NCBI GenBank assembly: GCA_022560615.1
Contig: JADFSR010000005.1
Location: 1 to 64,000 of the forward strand
Direction: 5' to 3'
Source: Gemmatimonadota bacterium
GTDB lineage: Bacteria > Gemmatimonadota > Gemmatimonadetes > Longimicrobiales > Gaopeijiaceae
Length of the DNA: 64,000 bases
The notes under the pieces were generated by a model. The model searched no databases and was not told where the DNA came from. It was given only the letters and a program-made list of their open reading frames with translations. The translations under genes and the position numbers were made by a program. Positions 34,476 through 44,222 of the stretch are shown here, piece after piece; within the stretch, counting starts at the first letter, position 1, and every line of letters starts with the position of its first letter.

Positions 34476-35516
34476 TCAGCCGACGGCCGCGCCGTTCCAG
34501 GAACGCAGAGTGTCCAGAACCACGGATATGCTGTCGATCGGAGTCGTCGGATTCACGCCGTGTCCGAGGTTGAAGACATGCCCCGGACGCCCGTTCGCGC
34601 GCTTCAATATCTGCTGCACGCGCTCGCGGATGACATCGTGCGGCGCGTAGAGCACCGCGGGATCGAGATTCCCCTGCACGCCTTTGCCCTCACCGACCCT
34701 CGCCCACCCTTCGTCGAGCGGAACGCGCCAGTCGAGCCCGATGACGTCGCCGCCGGCCTCGCTGATATCCTCAAGAAGCTCGCCCGTGCCGACCCCGAAG
34801 TGGATCGTTGGGCGGTCGAGGTCGCTCAACGCCTCGAAGATGGCCGCGCTGTGCGGCTTGATGTAGCGGCGGTAGTCCTCCGGACCGAGATAGCCGACCC
34901 AACTGTCGAAGAGTTGCAGCACCTGGGCGCCGGCGTCGGCCTGCGCGGTCATGTATGCGATCGTCACCGTGACGAGCTTCTCCATGAGTACGCGGAACGT
35001 CTCCGGCTCGTGGTACATGAAGCTCTTCGTCTTGATGAAATTCCGCGTCGGGCCCCCTTCGATCAGATAGCTGGCCAGCGTGAACGGAGCTCCCGCGAAG
35101 CCGATCAACGCGGTGTCCGCCGGAAGCTCTGCGCGCACGAGACCGAGCGCCGCGAGCGTAGGCGCGAGAGCCTCGCGAGGATCGACGGGTCGGAGCGCCG
35201 CGACATCGTCTGATGTTCGTATCGGATTCGCGATCGACGGGCCCACATCGGGAACGAACGTCAGATCGATCCCCATGGGGACGAGCGGCAGGAGGATATC
35301 CGCAAAGATGATGGCGCCGTCCATGCCGAAGCGACGGATCGGCTGGAGCGTGACTTCGGCGGTCAACTCGGGGACAGCGCAGATCTCGAGCAGCGTGTGC
35401 TTCTCGCGCACGGCCCGGTACTCGGGCAGGGAGCGCCCCGCCTGCCTCATGAACCAGGCCGGGGTGTAGTCAACGGGCCGCCGCCTACACGCGGCGACGA
35501 GGCGAGGTTCGCTCAC
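34476..35516 (-). CDS. hemE: uroporphyrinogen decarboxylase
   Basis: A 346-residue cytosolic enzyme that decarboxylates uroporphyrinogen III to coproporphyrinogen III. The signature PAWFMRQAGRSLPEYR is near the N-terminus. The catalytic Asp region is FADILLPLVPMG, with GFAGAPFTLASYLIEGG and a C-terminal FNLGHGVNPTTP. Length is normal. The GTG start overlaps the hemQ stop by four bases. Confidence 0.97.
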   Translation of the reverse strand: MSEPRLVAACRRRPVDYTPAWFMRQAGRSLPEYRAVREKHTLLEICAVPELTAEVTLQPIRRFGMDGAIIFADILLPLVPMGIDLTFVPDVGPSIANPIRTSDDVAALRPVDPREALAPTLAALGLVRAELPADTALIGFAGAPFTLASYLIEGGPTRNFIKTKSFMYHEPETFRVLMEKLVTVTIAYMTAQADAGAQVLQLFDSWVGYLGPEDYRRYIKPHSAAIFEALSDLDRPTIHFGVGTGELLEDISEAGGDVIGLDWRVPLDEGWARVGEGKGVQGNLDPAVLYAPHDVIRERVQQILKRANGRPGHVFNLGHGVNPTTPIDSISVVLDTLRSWNGAAVG

Positions 35517-36223
35517 GGCCAGAGCTCGGTCGGCTGATCGAGGGGGACGTGCATAGCTACATGCACGGGGGCGTCCAGGAGCGTATACGGCCGGGCCGCC
35601 GTCGCGCGAAGCTCGCGCACGAGCTCCGAGAACCTGGGCAGATCATCGGACTCGTAGACCACCACGAACTCGTGGTCCTGCAGACCGGTGGAGTAGAGGA
35701 GCAACTGGGAGATGCCCGAGTAGTTCCTTCCGATCCTGATGTGCTCGTTCATCATCGCCTGACGGCCGGGTTGATGGATCAGATACCACTCGGCCGTCTT
35801 GGAAAACGGATACGCGATGAGGTACGGCAGGATCTCGGAGCTGAACGGGTCGATCCGCCCGGCTTCCCGAGCGCCGCGGTACTGCGTTGCGCGCGTGAAG
35901 CCCCACAGGACGTCGACCATGCTCACGTAGCGCCGGAACGGTCGCAGCGCACTCGAATAAGCATCGAAGAAGTTTTTCGGGTCGGAGTTCTCCTTCATGC
36001 GCACGGCGCACCACATGATGAAGTCCGAACCAACGCGTGTGGGGGAAGTCCGATAGTGCCGGACGCCTTCCGCCACACCGGATGTTGTCTCGGCCCACGC
36101 GACCTGCAGCTTCGCGCGCTCCTCCTCACTCAGGCGCCAGTACTCGTCGGTGAGCGCGAAGACACCGAAATGGTTGAGTGAGCTCTGGAGCTCGTCGTTT
36201 ACGGTGTCGTCTTCCGTAGCCAC
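35513..36223 (-). CDS. hemQ: coproheme decarboxylase (HemQ/ChdC)
   Basis: A 236-residue member of the chlorite-dismutase-like family. The block [11 protein letters not shown] aligns with the ChdC motif Y-P-x-S-K, giving the catalytic Tyr and the neighbouring Lys, and [14 protein letters not shown] supplies the axial haem His. It converts coproheme to haem b, the last step of the coproporphyrin-dependent pathway. GTG start at 36223 is preceded by GGAGGAGG, decisive for the start, and it overlaps hemB by 25 bases. It is not a chlorite dismutase by context. Confidence 0.94.
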   Translation of the reverse strand: MATEDDTVNDELQSSLNHFGVFALTDEYWRLSEEERAKLQVAWAETTSGVAEGVRHYRTSPTRVGSDFIMWCAVRMKENSDPKNFFDAYSSALRPFRRYVSMVDVLWGFTRATQYRGAREAGRIDPFSSEILPYLIAYPFSKTAEWYLIHQPGRQAMMNEHIRIGRNYSGISQLLLYSTGLQDHEFVVVYESDDLPRFSELVRELRATAARPYTLLDAPVHVAMHVPLDQPTELWP

Positions 36224-37200
36224 TGGGCTACCTCCTCCGCATGGTAGGTGATCACGAGGTCGGCCCCTGCCCGCTTCATGCCCAACAGAGACTCCATCAC
36301 CACGGCTTTCTCATCGAGCCAACCCGCCTGGGCCGCCGCCTTGAGCATGGCATACTCACCGCTGACGTTGTACGCGACGAGCGGTAGGGACGGGAACGAG
36401 TCCCGGAGTGAGCGTACGATGTCGAGGTAGACGAGCGCGGGCTTGACCATGAGGAAGTCCGCACCCTGTTCGACGTCCAGCCTCGCCTCGCGCAGTGCCT
36501 CGCGCGCGTTGGCCGGATCCATCTGGTGCGAGCGACGATCCCCGAACGCGGGCGCGCCGTCCGCGGCGTCCCGAAACGGTCCGTAGAACGCCGACGCGTA
36601 CTTCACGGCGTACGACATGATCGGGATCTCGCCGAAACCCGAGCTATCGAGCGCCGCACGGATCGCGCCGACCATGCCGTCCATCATGCCTGAGGGCGCC
36701 ACGATGTCGGCCCCGCTCTGTGCTTGTGACACGGCGATCCGAGCCAGCGCGTCGAGTGTCGGCTCGGTATCGATCGTGTGGTCGTCCCTCAGAATGCCGC
36801 AGTGCCCGTGATCTGTGTACTCGCACAGGCACGTGTCCGCGATGACGACCAGCTCCGGACACCGCTCATGGATCTCCCGGACCGCTCGCTGGACGATGCC
36901 GTCCTCGGCCCAACTCTGGCTGCCCGAAGCGTCTTTGTCGTTCGGGATCCCGAACAGGATCACAGCCCGGATTCCGAGCTCCGCGGCATGTTCAGCGTAG
37001 GCCGCGGACTCCGCGACCGAGCGCCGGAATACGCCCGGCATCGAGGAGATCTCGGTCACGCCATCGCCCTCCTCGACGAAGAGCGGCAGGATCAGGTCCT
37101 CGACATGCAGGCGGGTCTCTCGGACGAGAGCCCGTAGGGCGGCTGTGCGCCGCAAGCGCTGTGGGCGTTGGCTCGTGTGCCGGGGGGAGTCTGGGCTCAT
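36199..37200 (-). CDS. hemB: delta-aminolevulinic acid dehydratase (porphobilinogen synthase)
   Basis: A 333-residue enzyme condensing two 5-aminolevulinates to porphobilinogen. It has the zinc-type triple-cysteine loop [14 protein letters not shown], and the two active-site lysines in [14 protein letters not shown] and [12 protein letters not shown]. The ATG at 37200 overlaps the hemD stop (ATGA), so an upstream ATG at 37230 is not used. The zinc-binding cysteines suggest Zn rather than Mg dependence. Confidence 0.96.
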   Translation of the reverse strand: MSPDSPRHTSQRPQRLRRTAALRALVRETRLHVEDLILPLFVEEGDGVTEISSMPGVFRRSVAESAAYAEHAAELGIRAVILFGIPNDKDASGSQSWAEDGIVQRAVREIHERCPELVVIADTCLCEYTDHGHCGILRDDHTIDTEPTLDALARIAVSQAQSGADIVAPSGMMDGMVGAIRAALDSSGFGEIPIMSYAVKYASAFYGPFRDAADGAPAFGDRRSHQMDPANAREALREARLDVEQGADFLMVKPALVYLDIVRSLRDSFPSLPLVAYNVSGEYAMLKAAAQAGWLDEKAVVMESLLGMKRAGADLVITYHAEEVAQWLRKTTP

Positions 37201-37985
37201 GGTGCAGTCCGTGATGGGTGACGGACCCAACCTTCGTAGGCGCGTAGCGCCTCCACCAGCCCCCGCGAGGTCGACTCCCTCGCCTCGACGTCCACACGTA
37301 CGCCGAGCGCGCGCGCGGCTTCGCTCGTGACGGGACCGACGCTCGCGACGACAGCCTCCTCGATGACACGCGCGCCCGCCACACCGAGAGCCTCGAACAG
37401 CCCTCGGACGGTCGACGGGCTCGTGAAGGTGATCGCGTCGACGCCTTCGTCCAGCGCCTCGAGACCAGCCGCGGTCACCGCCTGCGCCTTGGTGCGATAA
37501 GCGGCGACCGCATCGACTTCAGCGCCCATGTCCCGGAGCAGGCCGGGCAGCGTGTCGTCCGCCAGGTCGGAGCGGGGCAGCAGAATCCGGACTCCGTCCA
37601 TATCGCCCAAAGACTCCGGGATCTGGTCGCCCCGATGGTCGCTGGGTATCGCAGCCACGGTCAGCCCCGCGTCGCTCAACACCGCTCGCGTCGCCGGCCC
37701 CACGGCAGCAAGTCGCAGGTTGGCGACACGCCCCAGGTCCAGCCCCAGCGTAGCGGTGCGCTCCAGGACCGCCCGAGCCCCGTTTGCGCTGGTGAACACC
37801 AGCCAGTCGTACTCCGCGGCTGAGCGCAAAGCACGGTCGAGCGGCCGGAAGCTGGACGGCGGCGCGATCGCGATCGTGGGTACGAGAATGGGCACCGCGC
37901 CCGCCGCCTCCAGAAGCCCGCATATCTCGGCGGACTGGGCTGCGGGTCGGGTCACCACGACCCGGCGCGACTCGAGCGCGTTCAT
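37197..37985 (-). CDS. hemD: uroporphyrinogen-III synthase
   Basis: A 262-residue protein with the poorly conserved HemD fold: two Rossmann-like halves, the first starting [21 protein letters not shown] and containing [16 protein letters not shown], the second containing [19 protein letters not shown]. It closes hydroxymethylbilane with ring-D inversion. It overlaps hemC (ATGA at 37985-37982) and hemB, so position confirms the call. Confidence 0.93.
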   Translation of the reverse strand: MNALESRRVVVTRPAAQSAEICGLLEAAGAVPILVPTIAIAPPSSFRPLDRALRSAAEYDWLVFTSANGARAVLERTATLGLDLGRVANLRLAAVGPATRAVLSDAGLTVAAIPSDHRGDQIPESLGDMDGVRILLPRSDLADDTLPGLLRDMGAEVDAVAAYRTKAQAVTAAGLEALDEGVDAITFTSPSTVRGLFEALGVAGARVIEEAVVASVGPVTSEAARALGVRVDVEARESTSRGLVEALRAYEGWVRHPSRTAP

Positions 37986-38899
37986 GCGAGCAGCTCCTGA
38001 GCGCCCAGGCTGAACGCCTCCTCCGCCAATGCGCGCCCCAACTCGAGCGGGTCCTCGCCGACGGACGATACGCGAATGCTCTCGCCACTGTTCAACGCTC
38101 CGACGAAGCCGTGCAGCTCGAGCGGCGCTCCCTCGACGTGCCGAGCCAGAGCGCCAACCGGGAGCGAACAGCCACCCCCTAGCGCGGATAAGAAGGCCCG
38201 CTCCGCGTTCACCTCAGCGCGCACGGCCGGCTCATCGATCAGCGCGAGTAGGGCCCGCACCTCGTGGTCGTCCTCCCGGCATTGGACCGCGAGCGCACCC
38301 TGTCCGGGTGCTGGCAAGAACGTCTCGATGGGCAGGAGCTCCCTCACGTGCTCGGTGAGCCCCAACCGGTTCAGGCCGGCGGCCGCGAGCACGACCGCAT
38401 CGAGCGAGCCGTCGACGGCCTTCGAGACGCGCGTCTCCACGTTGCCACGCACGGGCTCGATCACGAGGTCGTCTCTGAACGCAAGGATCTGCGCGCGCCG
38501 GCGGGGGCTCGAGGTCCCGACCGTCGCACCGCTCGGCAACGAGGCCAGCCCACCCTCATGGGCAGACACGAGTGCGTCGCGCGGATCGTCCCGGCTCAGG
38601 ATGGCGGCAGTCACGATGCCGGTGTTGTCCCGGATGGGAAGGTCCTTCAGCGAGTGGACGGCGACCCCGACCCGTCCCTCGAGCAGAGCCCGGTCGATCT
38701 CGGACGAGAACGCGGCGCCGCCCAGATCGGACAGCACCGCGTCCACTTCGCGATCTCCGAGCGTGGAGAGCGGAAAGGCGCGGGCGTGGAGGCTCGGGGA
38801 CGCTTCGTTCAGCCGTTGGGAGACGTGATCGGTCTGCCAGCGGGCCAGTGCGGACGAACGCGTTCCGAGCAGGAGTTCTCCTCGGAAAACCTTTGGCAT
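37982..38899 (-). CDS. hemC: hydroxymethylbilane synthase (porphobilinogen deaminase)
   Basis: A 305-residue enzyme polymerising four porphobilinogens. It has the GTRSSALARWQTDHV entry, VAVHSLKDLPI, and GTSSPRRRAQI with substrate-binding arginines. The dipyrromethane-cofactor cysteine lies in LGGGCSLPVG. Length is normal. It begins 25 bases after the hemA stop and is translationally coupled to hemD. Confidence 0.96.
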   Translation of the reverse strand: MPKVFRGELLLGTRSSALARWQTDHVSQRLNEASPSLHARAFPLSTLGDREVDAVLSDLGGAAFSSEIDRALLEGRVGVAVHSLKDLPIRDNTGIVTAAILSRDDPRDALVSAHEGGLASLPSGATVGTSSPRRRAQILAFRDDLVIEPVRGNVETRVSKAVDGSLDAVVLAAAGLNRLGLTEHVRELLPIETFLPAPGQGALAVQCREDDHEVRALLALIDEPAVRAEVNAERAFLSALGGGCSLPVGALARHVEGAPLELHGFVGALNSGESIRVSSVGEDPLELGRALAEEAFSLGAQELLA

Positions 38900-38923
38900 G
38901 CTGAGTTGGATTAGAACAGCCTT

Positions 38924-40327
38924 CTAGCTCTCTTCGTCGAGAGCGAAGAGCTGTCGCACAACCTTGGAATACTCGTGGAAGTGACCGTCTGCCGATGCCG
39001 ATCGCAACCGCAGCGACGGTTCGTGCAGGAGCTTCCGCACCAGAGCGCCACTGAAGTGCTCGATGCGGCTCCGGGTTTCAGGGTCGATCCCCTCGAAGTC
39101 GCCGAACAGGCGAGTGATCTCGTTCTCACGCAGCTCTTCGGCCCGCTGCCAGAACGCAGCGAGCACGGGCTGCATGCGTCCGATCGCCCGAGCCTGATCG
39201 TACTGGGCGACCTCCTGCTCGACGATGGCCTCGGCCAGCCCGACCTCTTGGTGCCGGCCCTCGAGGTTGGCGTCACTTATGGCCCGCAAGTCGTCGAGCC
39301 CGAAAAGTCGCACGCCTTCGAGCTCGCCCACCGCCGGCTCGACGTCGCGAGGCACGGCCAGGTCTACGATGATGAGCGGCCGGTCCGGCGCGCGTCCTGT
39401 GATGGCCTGCGCCACGAGGTCACGGGTCAAGATCGGCTCCATCGAGCCCGTGGTAGCGAGCACCACGTCGCTGTCCGGCAGCAGTGTGAAGAGTTCCCCC
39501 AACGGGGCCGCGCTGCCGCCGAAGTCGTCGGCCAACGTACCCGCGTGCTCGGCGCTACGGTTCGCAACCGTCAGCACGGCACCGCCGGCCTTCTCGATCG
39601 ACGCGCACGCCAGTCGTCCGACTTTGCCTGCGCCGACGACCAGGACGCTCTTGCCCTCGAGGGACTCCAGCTCGCGCTCGGCGAGCTCGACGGCCACTGA
39701 GCTGAGGCTTAGGCGTCCCCGGCCGATTCCGGTTTCTGTCCTGGCGCGCCCACTCGCTCGTCGAGCCGCCTCGGCCATCGCGATCAACGCGACGTTCCAC
39801 CCTTCCGTATCGACGGTCCGCGCGAATCCACGCGACACCTGACCCGCGATCTCGTGCTCCCCGATCAAGAGCGAGTCGAGTCCGGCGGCGACTCTGCACA
39901 GATGACGTACGGCGTCGGAGCCGCGATGCACGTAGACGAACGCCTCGGGATCCACGTCCACGGAGTCCGCAGCCTTCAGGAAGATTTCCGCACCGATCGA
40001 ATCAATCATCTCTTCGACCGCGTCGGCCTCCACGGCCAGATAGAACTCCACCCGATTGCAGGTGCTCACGACGGCCATGTTGGACGGCCTGAGGCAGATG
40101 CCGCCATCGCCCGCGTGGACCTCGGAGCCGTCCATCGCCTGCTGCACGATCGTCACGGCGGCTTCCAGGAACTCCATGGGCGCGACCCGTAGGCTCGTTC
40201 CCACGCACAGTTCGACGAGCGCCGGCTCACTGTCGTCGCGGTGCGGCGTGAGGCCCTGGAGCCCTTCCATTTCATCGGATGCCGAATCTACGGCTGCGCC
40301 CAGGCGCGAACGTGCCCGCTCGCTCAT
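38924..40327 (-). CDS. hemA: glutamyl-tRNA reductase
   Basis: A 467-residue NADPH enzyme reducing glutamyl-tRNA to glutamate-1-semialdehyde. The nucleophilic Cys lies in VVSTCNRVEFYLAVE. The VAAGLDSLLIGEHEI block is the classic signature, and the NADPH domain has VLVVGAGKVGRLA. About 35 extra N-terminal residues precede the usual start, but the ATG at 40327 overlaps the hemH stop (ATGA), supporting it. This is normally the regulated, committed step. Confidence 0.96.
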   Translation of the reverse strand: MSERARSRLGAAVDSASDEMEGLQGLTPHRDDSEPALVELCVGTSLRVAPMEFLEAAVTIVQQAMDGSEVHAGDGGICLRPSNMAVVSTCNRVEFYLAVEADAVEEMIDSIGAEIFLKAADSVDVDPEAFVYVHRGSDAVRHLCRVAAGLDSLLIGEHEIAGQVSRGFARTVDTEGWNVALIAMAEAARRASGRARTETGIGRGRLSLSSVAVELAERELESLEGKSVLVVGAGKVGRLACASIEKAGGAVLTVANRSAEHAGTLADDFGGSAAPLGELFTLLPDSDVVLATTGSMEPILTRDLVAQAITGRAPDRPLIIVDLAVPRDVEPAVGELEGVRLFGLDDLRAISDANLEGRHQEVGLAEAIVEQEVAQYDQARAIGRMQPVLAAFWQRAEELRENEITRLFGDFEGIDPETRSRIEHFSGALVRKLLHEPSLRLRSASADGHFHEYSKVVRQLFALDEES

Positions 40328-41319
40328 GATGCGGCGCTCATATGCGCCAACGGCGCCCCGGCGCTGGCGCCCAGCGCGTCGATGACGAGATCCGCCAGCA
40401 CACCACCCATGTCCGGATGATCGTGTGGGGTCGCGACGCGGTGAAATCCCATGCCCAGCTTCTCTACGAACGCCCGCAACTCGAGGTCGATCTCGTACAG
40501 CGTCTCCGACTGTTCGTGGATGAAGCTCAGCGGGACGACCACGACGTGTTCGGCTTCAATCGTCGGCATCATCTTCTCATTCGACGGCTCGGTCCATTCG
40601 ATGGCCCGGTTCGAGTGGTTCTGGTATCCGAGCTCGTACCGATTCACGCCGGCGGCGTCCGCGATCAGTCGGCACGACTCCTCCACGTGCTCCTGATACC
40701 GGCTCCCATCCTCCAGATAGGAGATCGGAGTGCCATGAGCCGAGAAGTACAGGCACACGCCCGGGTCCTGAGCGTCGAGACCGCGCTCGGTCATCAGCGT
40801 TCGGATGCCGCCGGCTCGAAGCTCCACGTACTTCGCATTGCGGTGCCAACCCCCGACGAACGCCGTCTCCACGAGCCAGGAGAGCTTGTCGAGCTGCTCA
40901 CGCACCGTGTCCAGTGCGGCGACCGTCGTGGTCGGGCCGCTGACCGGGTACAGGGGAAGCGCCACCAGTTGCTCGACTCCGCTCTCGCGGCAGCGTTGCA
41001 GCGCGTCCGAGATCGTGGGCGTCGTGAACTGCGTTCCGACGAAGACGTGGGCAGAGTGGCTGCGCGCCTTCAGCGCCGCCTCGAGAGCCTCACCGTGGGC
41101 GTGCGTGTGCGCGTTCATGGGGGACCCGCCGATCTTCTGGTACGCTTCCATGAGTCCGGGTGCACGAGCCTCGGCGAGCTGCCGTGCGCGCTCGGCGCCG
41201 GAACCGGGTTCCAGTCCTCGGTTCGCGAGGAAGATGCGTTCCAGGAAATCGATCACCAGCTCGGGGTCCGACCCCTCAGGCTCGCCGAACGCGAGCAGGA
41301 CGACGCCGAGACGGCTCAC
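40324..41319 (-). CDS. hemH: ferrochelatase (coproporphyrin type inferred)
   Basis: A 331-residue metallochelatase inserting Fe2+ into a porphyrin. The catalytic His is in LYFSAHGTP and the conserved Glu in FIHEQSETLYEID. The N-terminus reads LLAFGEPEG, nearer to the LLAYGTP of coproporphyrin ferrochelatases than to LLNLGGP of protoporphyrin types. No 2Fe-2S C-terminal cysteines are seen. It is the first gene of the haem operon; 246 bases upstream separate it from the antiporter gene and must hold the promoter. Confidence 0.94.
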   Translation of the reverse strand: MSRLGVVLLAFGEPEGSDPELVIDFLERIFLANRGLEPGSGAERARQLAEARAPGLMEAYQKIGGSPMNAHTHAHGEALEAALKARSHSAHVFVGTQFTTPTISDALQRCRESGVEQLVALPLYPVSGPTTTVAALDTVREQLDKLSWLVETAFVGGWHRNAKYVELRAGGIRTLMTERGLDAQDPGVCLYFSAHGTPISYLEDGSRYQEHVEESCRLIADAAGVNRYELGYQNHSNRAIEWTEPSNEKMMPTIEAEHVVVVPLSFIHEQSETLYEIDLELRAFVEKLGMGFHRVATPHDHPDMGGVLADLVIDALGASAGAPLAHMSAAS

Positions 41320-41565
41320 CTATCGGCCCGCCTGTCGATGCTCCGGGTCATGGGCGCGCGTTTCACCGTGTGAAGCCGAGCGCGTGGAATCGGAAGTGCC
41401 ATTCTTGGTGTCGGTCTAATGCGAAGGATGTTTGGCGATCGCAGAGGATCAGAATTATCCATGTATGTCGACGCTAGGGCCAGCCCCCGCAGTAGACAAT
41501 TCGTAGATCTACCTACCCCTCAATTTCGCCACTGGAGGGTGAATGGGCTCCCTGATCACAGTCGC

Positions 41566-44124
41566 TCACTCCGGGAACTCCTCATGGTAGCGCGCGACCG
41601 CGTCCGTAGTCCCGCAGATGTAGAGCGCGTCGTCGGCCAGGAGCCGGAAGGAAGCCGGGAAGTCCATGCCAACGCGGCCGTCCCGCTCCACTGCGACGAC
41701 CGTGCAGGCTGTGCGCTCCCGAATCCGCTCCGCCACCGGGTTCTTGCCGGCGAGCCTCCCTGCGCCGACCCGCACGAGCTTGATATGGGGCTGTAGAGAA
41801 ACGGTCTGCCCCAGGACCTGGCGGGCGAGGAGTTGCCCCGCGACCTGGCTCACAGAGATCGCGAAGTCCACGCCGGCACGCTGGACACGCGCCACATTCT
41901 CGACCAGCGAGACGCTAGCGATGATCGGGAGGTCCGGAGCGTAGTCGCGGAGAACTGTGGCGGCGAAGACCGTTGCGCTGTCCGATTCGAGCGCGAGGAC
42001 GACGACCCGGGCCCCGGCGAGGGGCACACGCTCGAGCACGTCCCGGTCGATGATGTCACCGACGACATGGACACCCGGACGCTCCACCGGATCGACCACG
42101 CACACTTCCTCTTCCACGGCGGTGAGAATCTCCGCGAGCTTCTGCCCGACGGCCCCGAAGCCGATCACAACGATCGTCCCCTCCTGGGTGATGGGCCGGG
42201 CCATCTCGCTGAGCTTCTCGATGCTCTCCGGAGTGCCCACGGCGACCAGGATCGTGCCAGGGCGGATGGTCTCATCCGCGGCCGGGGGCGAGTGCAGCGA
42301 CGCATCCCGCCATTGACCGACGATGTTGCAACCGGTGAGGGAGCGGATCCGGACTTGGGCAAGCGTGCTATTGGCCAGTGGGCTGCCGTCGTGGACTCGT
42401 AGCTCTGCCACCTCGAGGAGCCGACTCAGGGGCCGGATTCCCGTGACCCGCGGACTGATCCTGGCGCTGGCCCTGGAGCACAGAACGGCGGCAAGCACGT
42501 GGGTGGGCGCGAAGGTCGCGCTCGCCCCGGCCAACAGCATCGGGGAGCGCCGGCGGGGGTCCTCGATCATCGCGATGATGGGACCTTCGTACCCCACGTC
42601 ACGGGCGCTGAGCGCGAGCAGCGCGTTGGCACCGTCCCCACCATTCAGGACCAGGGCATGGGCACGGGTCAGTGGCCGGAGGTCCAGCTCCTGCTCCGCC
42701 AAGGTGGCGAGCACCACCTGCTGCCCGCGTTCGTGGAGGCGGCGCGCGACCGCTTCGTCCTCCTCGATCACCACGGAAGCCATGTCCCGGCGCTCGAGCT
42801 CACTGAGTAGCGAATCCACCTCCGGGCCGTATCCATAGACCACCACACCACCGTCCACGTTGGGTAGCGCGAGGGGCAGCCGTCCCTCGAAGCGCTCCAC
42901 CAGCGGAGCGGTGCCGAACTTGTCCGGAAGCAGGACGCCGACGGCGCCCCCTTCGATGCGTGCCGCCCTGCCCTCGAGTAGCACGGAGCACCCCTTCAGC
43001 GCGAGCGGCGTGAACAGGTTCAGGACGAACGCGGTGAAGATCAACACCGAGAAGATGGACGAGTCGATGGCGCCCTGGGCTAGAGCCAGCGCGGCGAGGA
43101 TGAACGCCAACTCGGCACGCCCACACATGCCCACACCCACGGTCAGGGCTTCCCGCGCCGACAGCCCTATGCGCAGCGCCATGCCCCCCGCGCTCACGAT
43201 CTGACCCACGATCACCGCCGTGGTCAGCAAGACCACGAACGCCACGCCCGAAGGGCTGATGTCGAAGGTGATGGAGAAGCCCAGCGACATGAAGAAGATC
43301 GGTCCGAGGAACGAGTAGGCGATCCCGTAGGAGCGATCCGCCACGACCCGGACCAGATTCGGGTGCGCCACCTTCTCCTCGAAGAACAAGCCGGCCAGAT
43401 AGGCCCCCAGGATCATGTGAAGCCCGATGGCCTCGGCGAAGAGGCCCGCGGCGATAGCCACGAGCAGCACGAAGGTGAAGCCTTTGCCTCCTTTGCTTCG
43501 GAAGGGCAGCGTGAAGCGCGGATACGCGAACCGACCGAGCAGCACGGCCAGGCCGAAGAAGGCCACTACCTTCGCCAGCGTGACGACGACGTTCATGGGC
43601 TCGAACGACCCGCCCGACAGCACCCCGACCACGAGGCCGAAGACCACGAGGGTCAGCAGGTCGTCGATCACGCAGCTCGCGACGATGACGCGGGCCAGGC
43701 GCGTATCCGCCAGCCCCAGATCCTTGAGCGTCTTCAACGTGACCACCACCGCGGTGGCGGTCATGGTGAGACCGACGAACACGGCAGCTACCGGATCCAA
43801 TCCGAACGCCGTCGCCACGCCGAAACTGACCGCGAACGGCACGATCGCACCCACCAAGGCAACCCCGAGCGAGCGCTTCAGCGCATCGAAGAATTCTCGG
43901 GGCTGGGTCTCCACCCCGGCGTGGAACATGAGGAAGAAGATCCCGATGTCGGCCAGGAGCGCGATCGCCTCACTGGGCTCGATGAGGCCGAAGACAGCCG
44001 GTCCCACGAGCACGCCGACGATGAGTTCGCCCATGATCGTGGGCAGTCCCAACGGGCGCAGCGTGACCGCGACCAGCCAGATGCCGGCCAGTAGGATCAG
44101 CAGATCGAAGCCGATGTCATGCAT
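41566..44124 (-). CDS. CPA2-family K+(Na+)/H+ antiporter with tandem RCK modules
   Basis: An 852-residue protein. Residues about 1-385 are a 12-13-TM cation/proton antiporter domain (GLPTIMGELIVGVLVGP, FFLMFHAGVE, ASCVIDDLLTLVVF with the paired Asp residues). Two regulatory units follow: RCK-N1 (about 425-540, GGVVVYGYGPEVDS, dinucleotide loop degenerate) with RCK-C1, then RCK-N2 with an intact GFGAVG loop and RCK-C2 to the end. Kef/YbaL-like proteins usually carry only one such unit. It is 98 bases downstream of the metal exporter operon. Confidence 0.88.
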   Translation of the reverse strand: MHDIGFDLLILLAGIWLVAVTLRPLGLPTIMGELIVGVLVGPAVFGLIEPSEAIALLADIGIFFLMFHAGVETQPREFFDALKRSLGVALVGAIVPFAVSFGVATAFGLDPVAAVFVGLTMTATAVVVTLKTLKDLGLADTRLARVIVASCVIDDLLTLVVFGLVVGVLSGGSFEPMNVVVTLAKVVAFFGLAVLLGRFAYPRFTLPFRSKGGKGFTFVLLVAIAAGLFAEAIGLHMILGAYLAGLFFEEKVAHPNLVRVVADRSYGIAYSFLGPIFFMSLGFSITFDISPSGVAFVVLLTTAVIVGQIVSAGGMALRIGLSAREALTVGVGMCGRAELAFILAALALAQGAIDSSIFSVLIFTAFVLNLFTPLALKGCSVLLEGRAARIEGGAVGVLLPDKFGTAPLVERFEGRLPLALPNVDGGVVVYGYGPEVDSLLSELERRDMASVVIEEDEAVARRLHERGQQVVLATLAEQELDLRPLTRAHALVLNGGDGANALLALSARDVGYEGPIIAMIEDPRRRSPMLLAGASATFAPTHVLAAVLCSRASARISPRVTGIRPLSRLLEVAELRVHDGSPLANSTLAQVRIRSLTGCNIVGQWRDASLHSPPAADETIRPGTILVAVGTPESIEKLSEMARPITQEGTIVVIGFGAVGQKLAEILTAVEEEVCVVDPVERPGVHVVGDIIDRDVLERVPLAGARVVVLALESDSATVFAATVLRDYAPDLPIIASVSLVENVARVQRAGVDFAISVSQVAGQLLARQVLGQTVSLQPHIKLVRVGAGRLAGKNPVAERIRERTACTVVAVERDGRVGMDFPASFRLLADDALYICGTTDAVARYHEEFPE

Positions 44125-44222
44125 GCGAGGAATCCCGTACGATGCCGATCACCCGGCGTTGATCATACTTCCGCCGGTCTGGCTCGGCCACACGAACCAG
44201 GAGCTCGTCCATCGTTGTCGGG

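Noticed and set aside
41420-41470. GATAAT element as haem-operon promoter
   Set aside because: A -10-like hexamer is present on the minus strand but no -35 at proper spacing, so not called.
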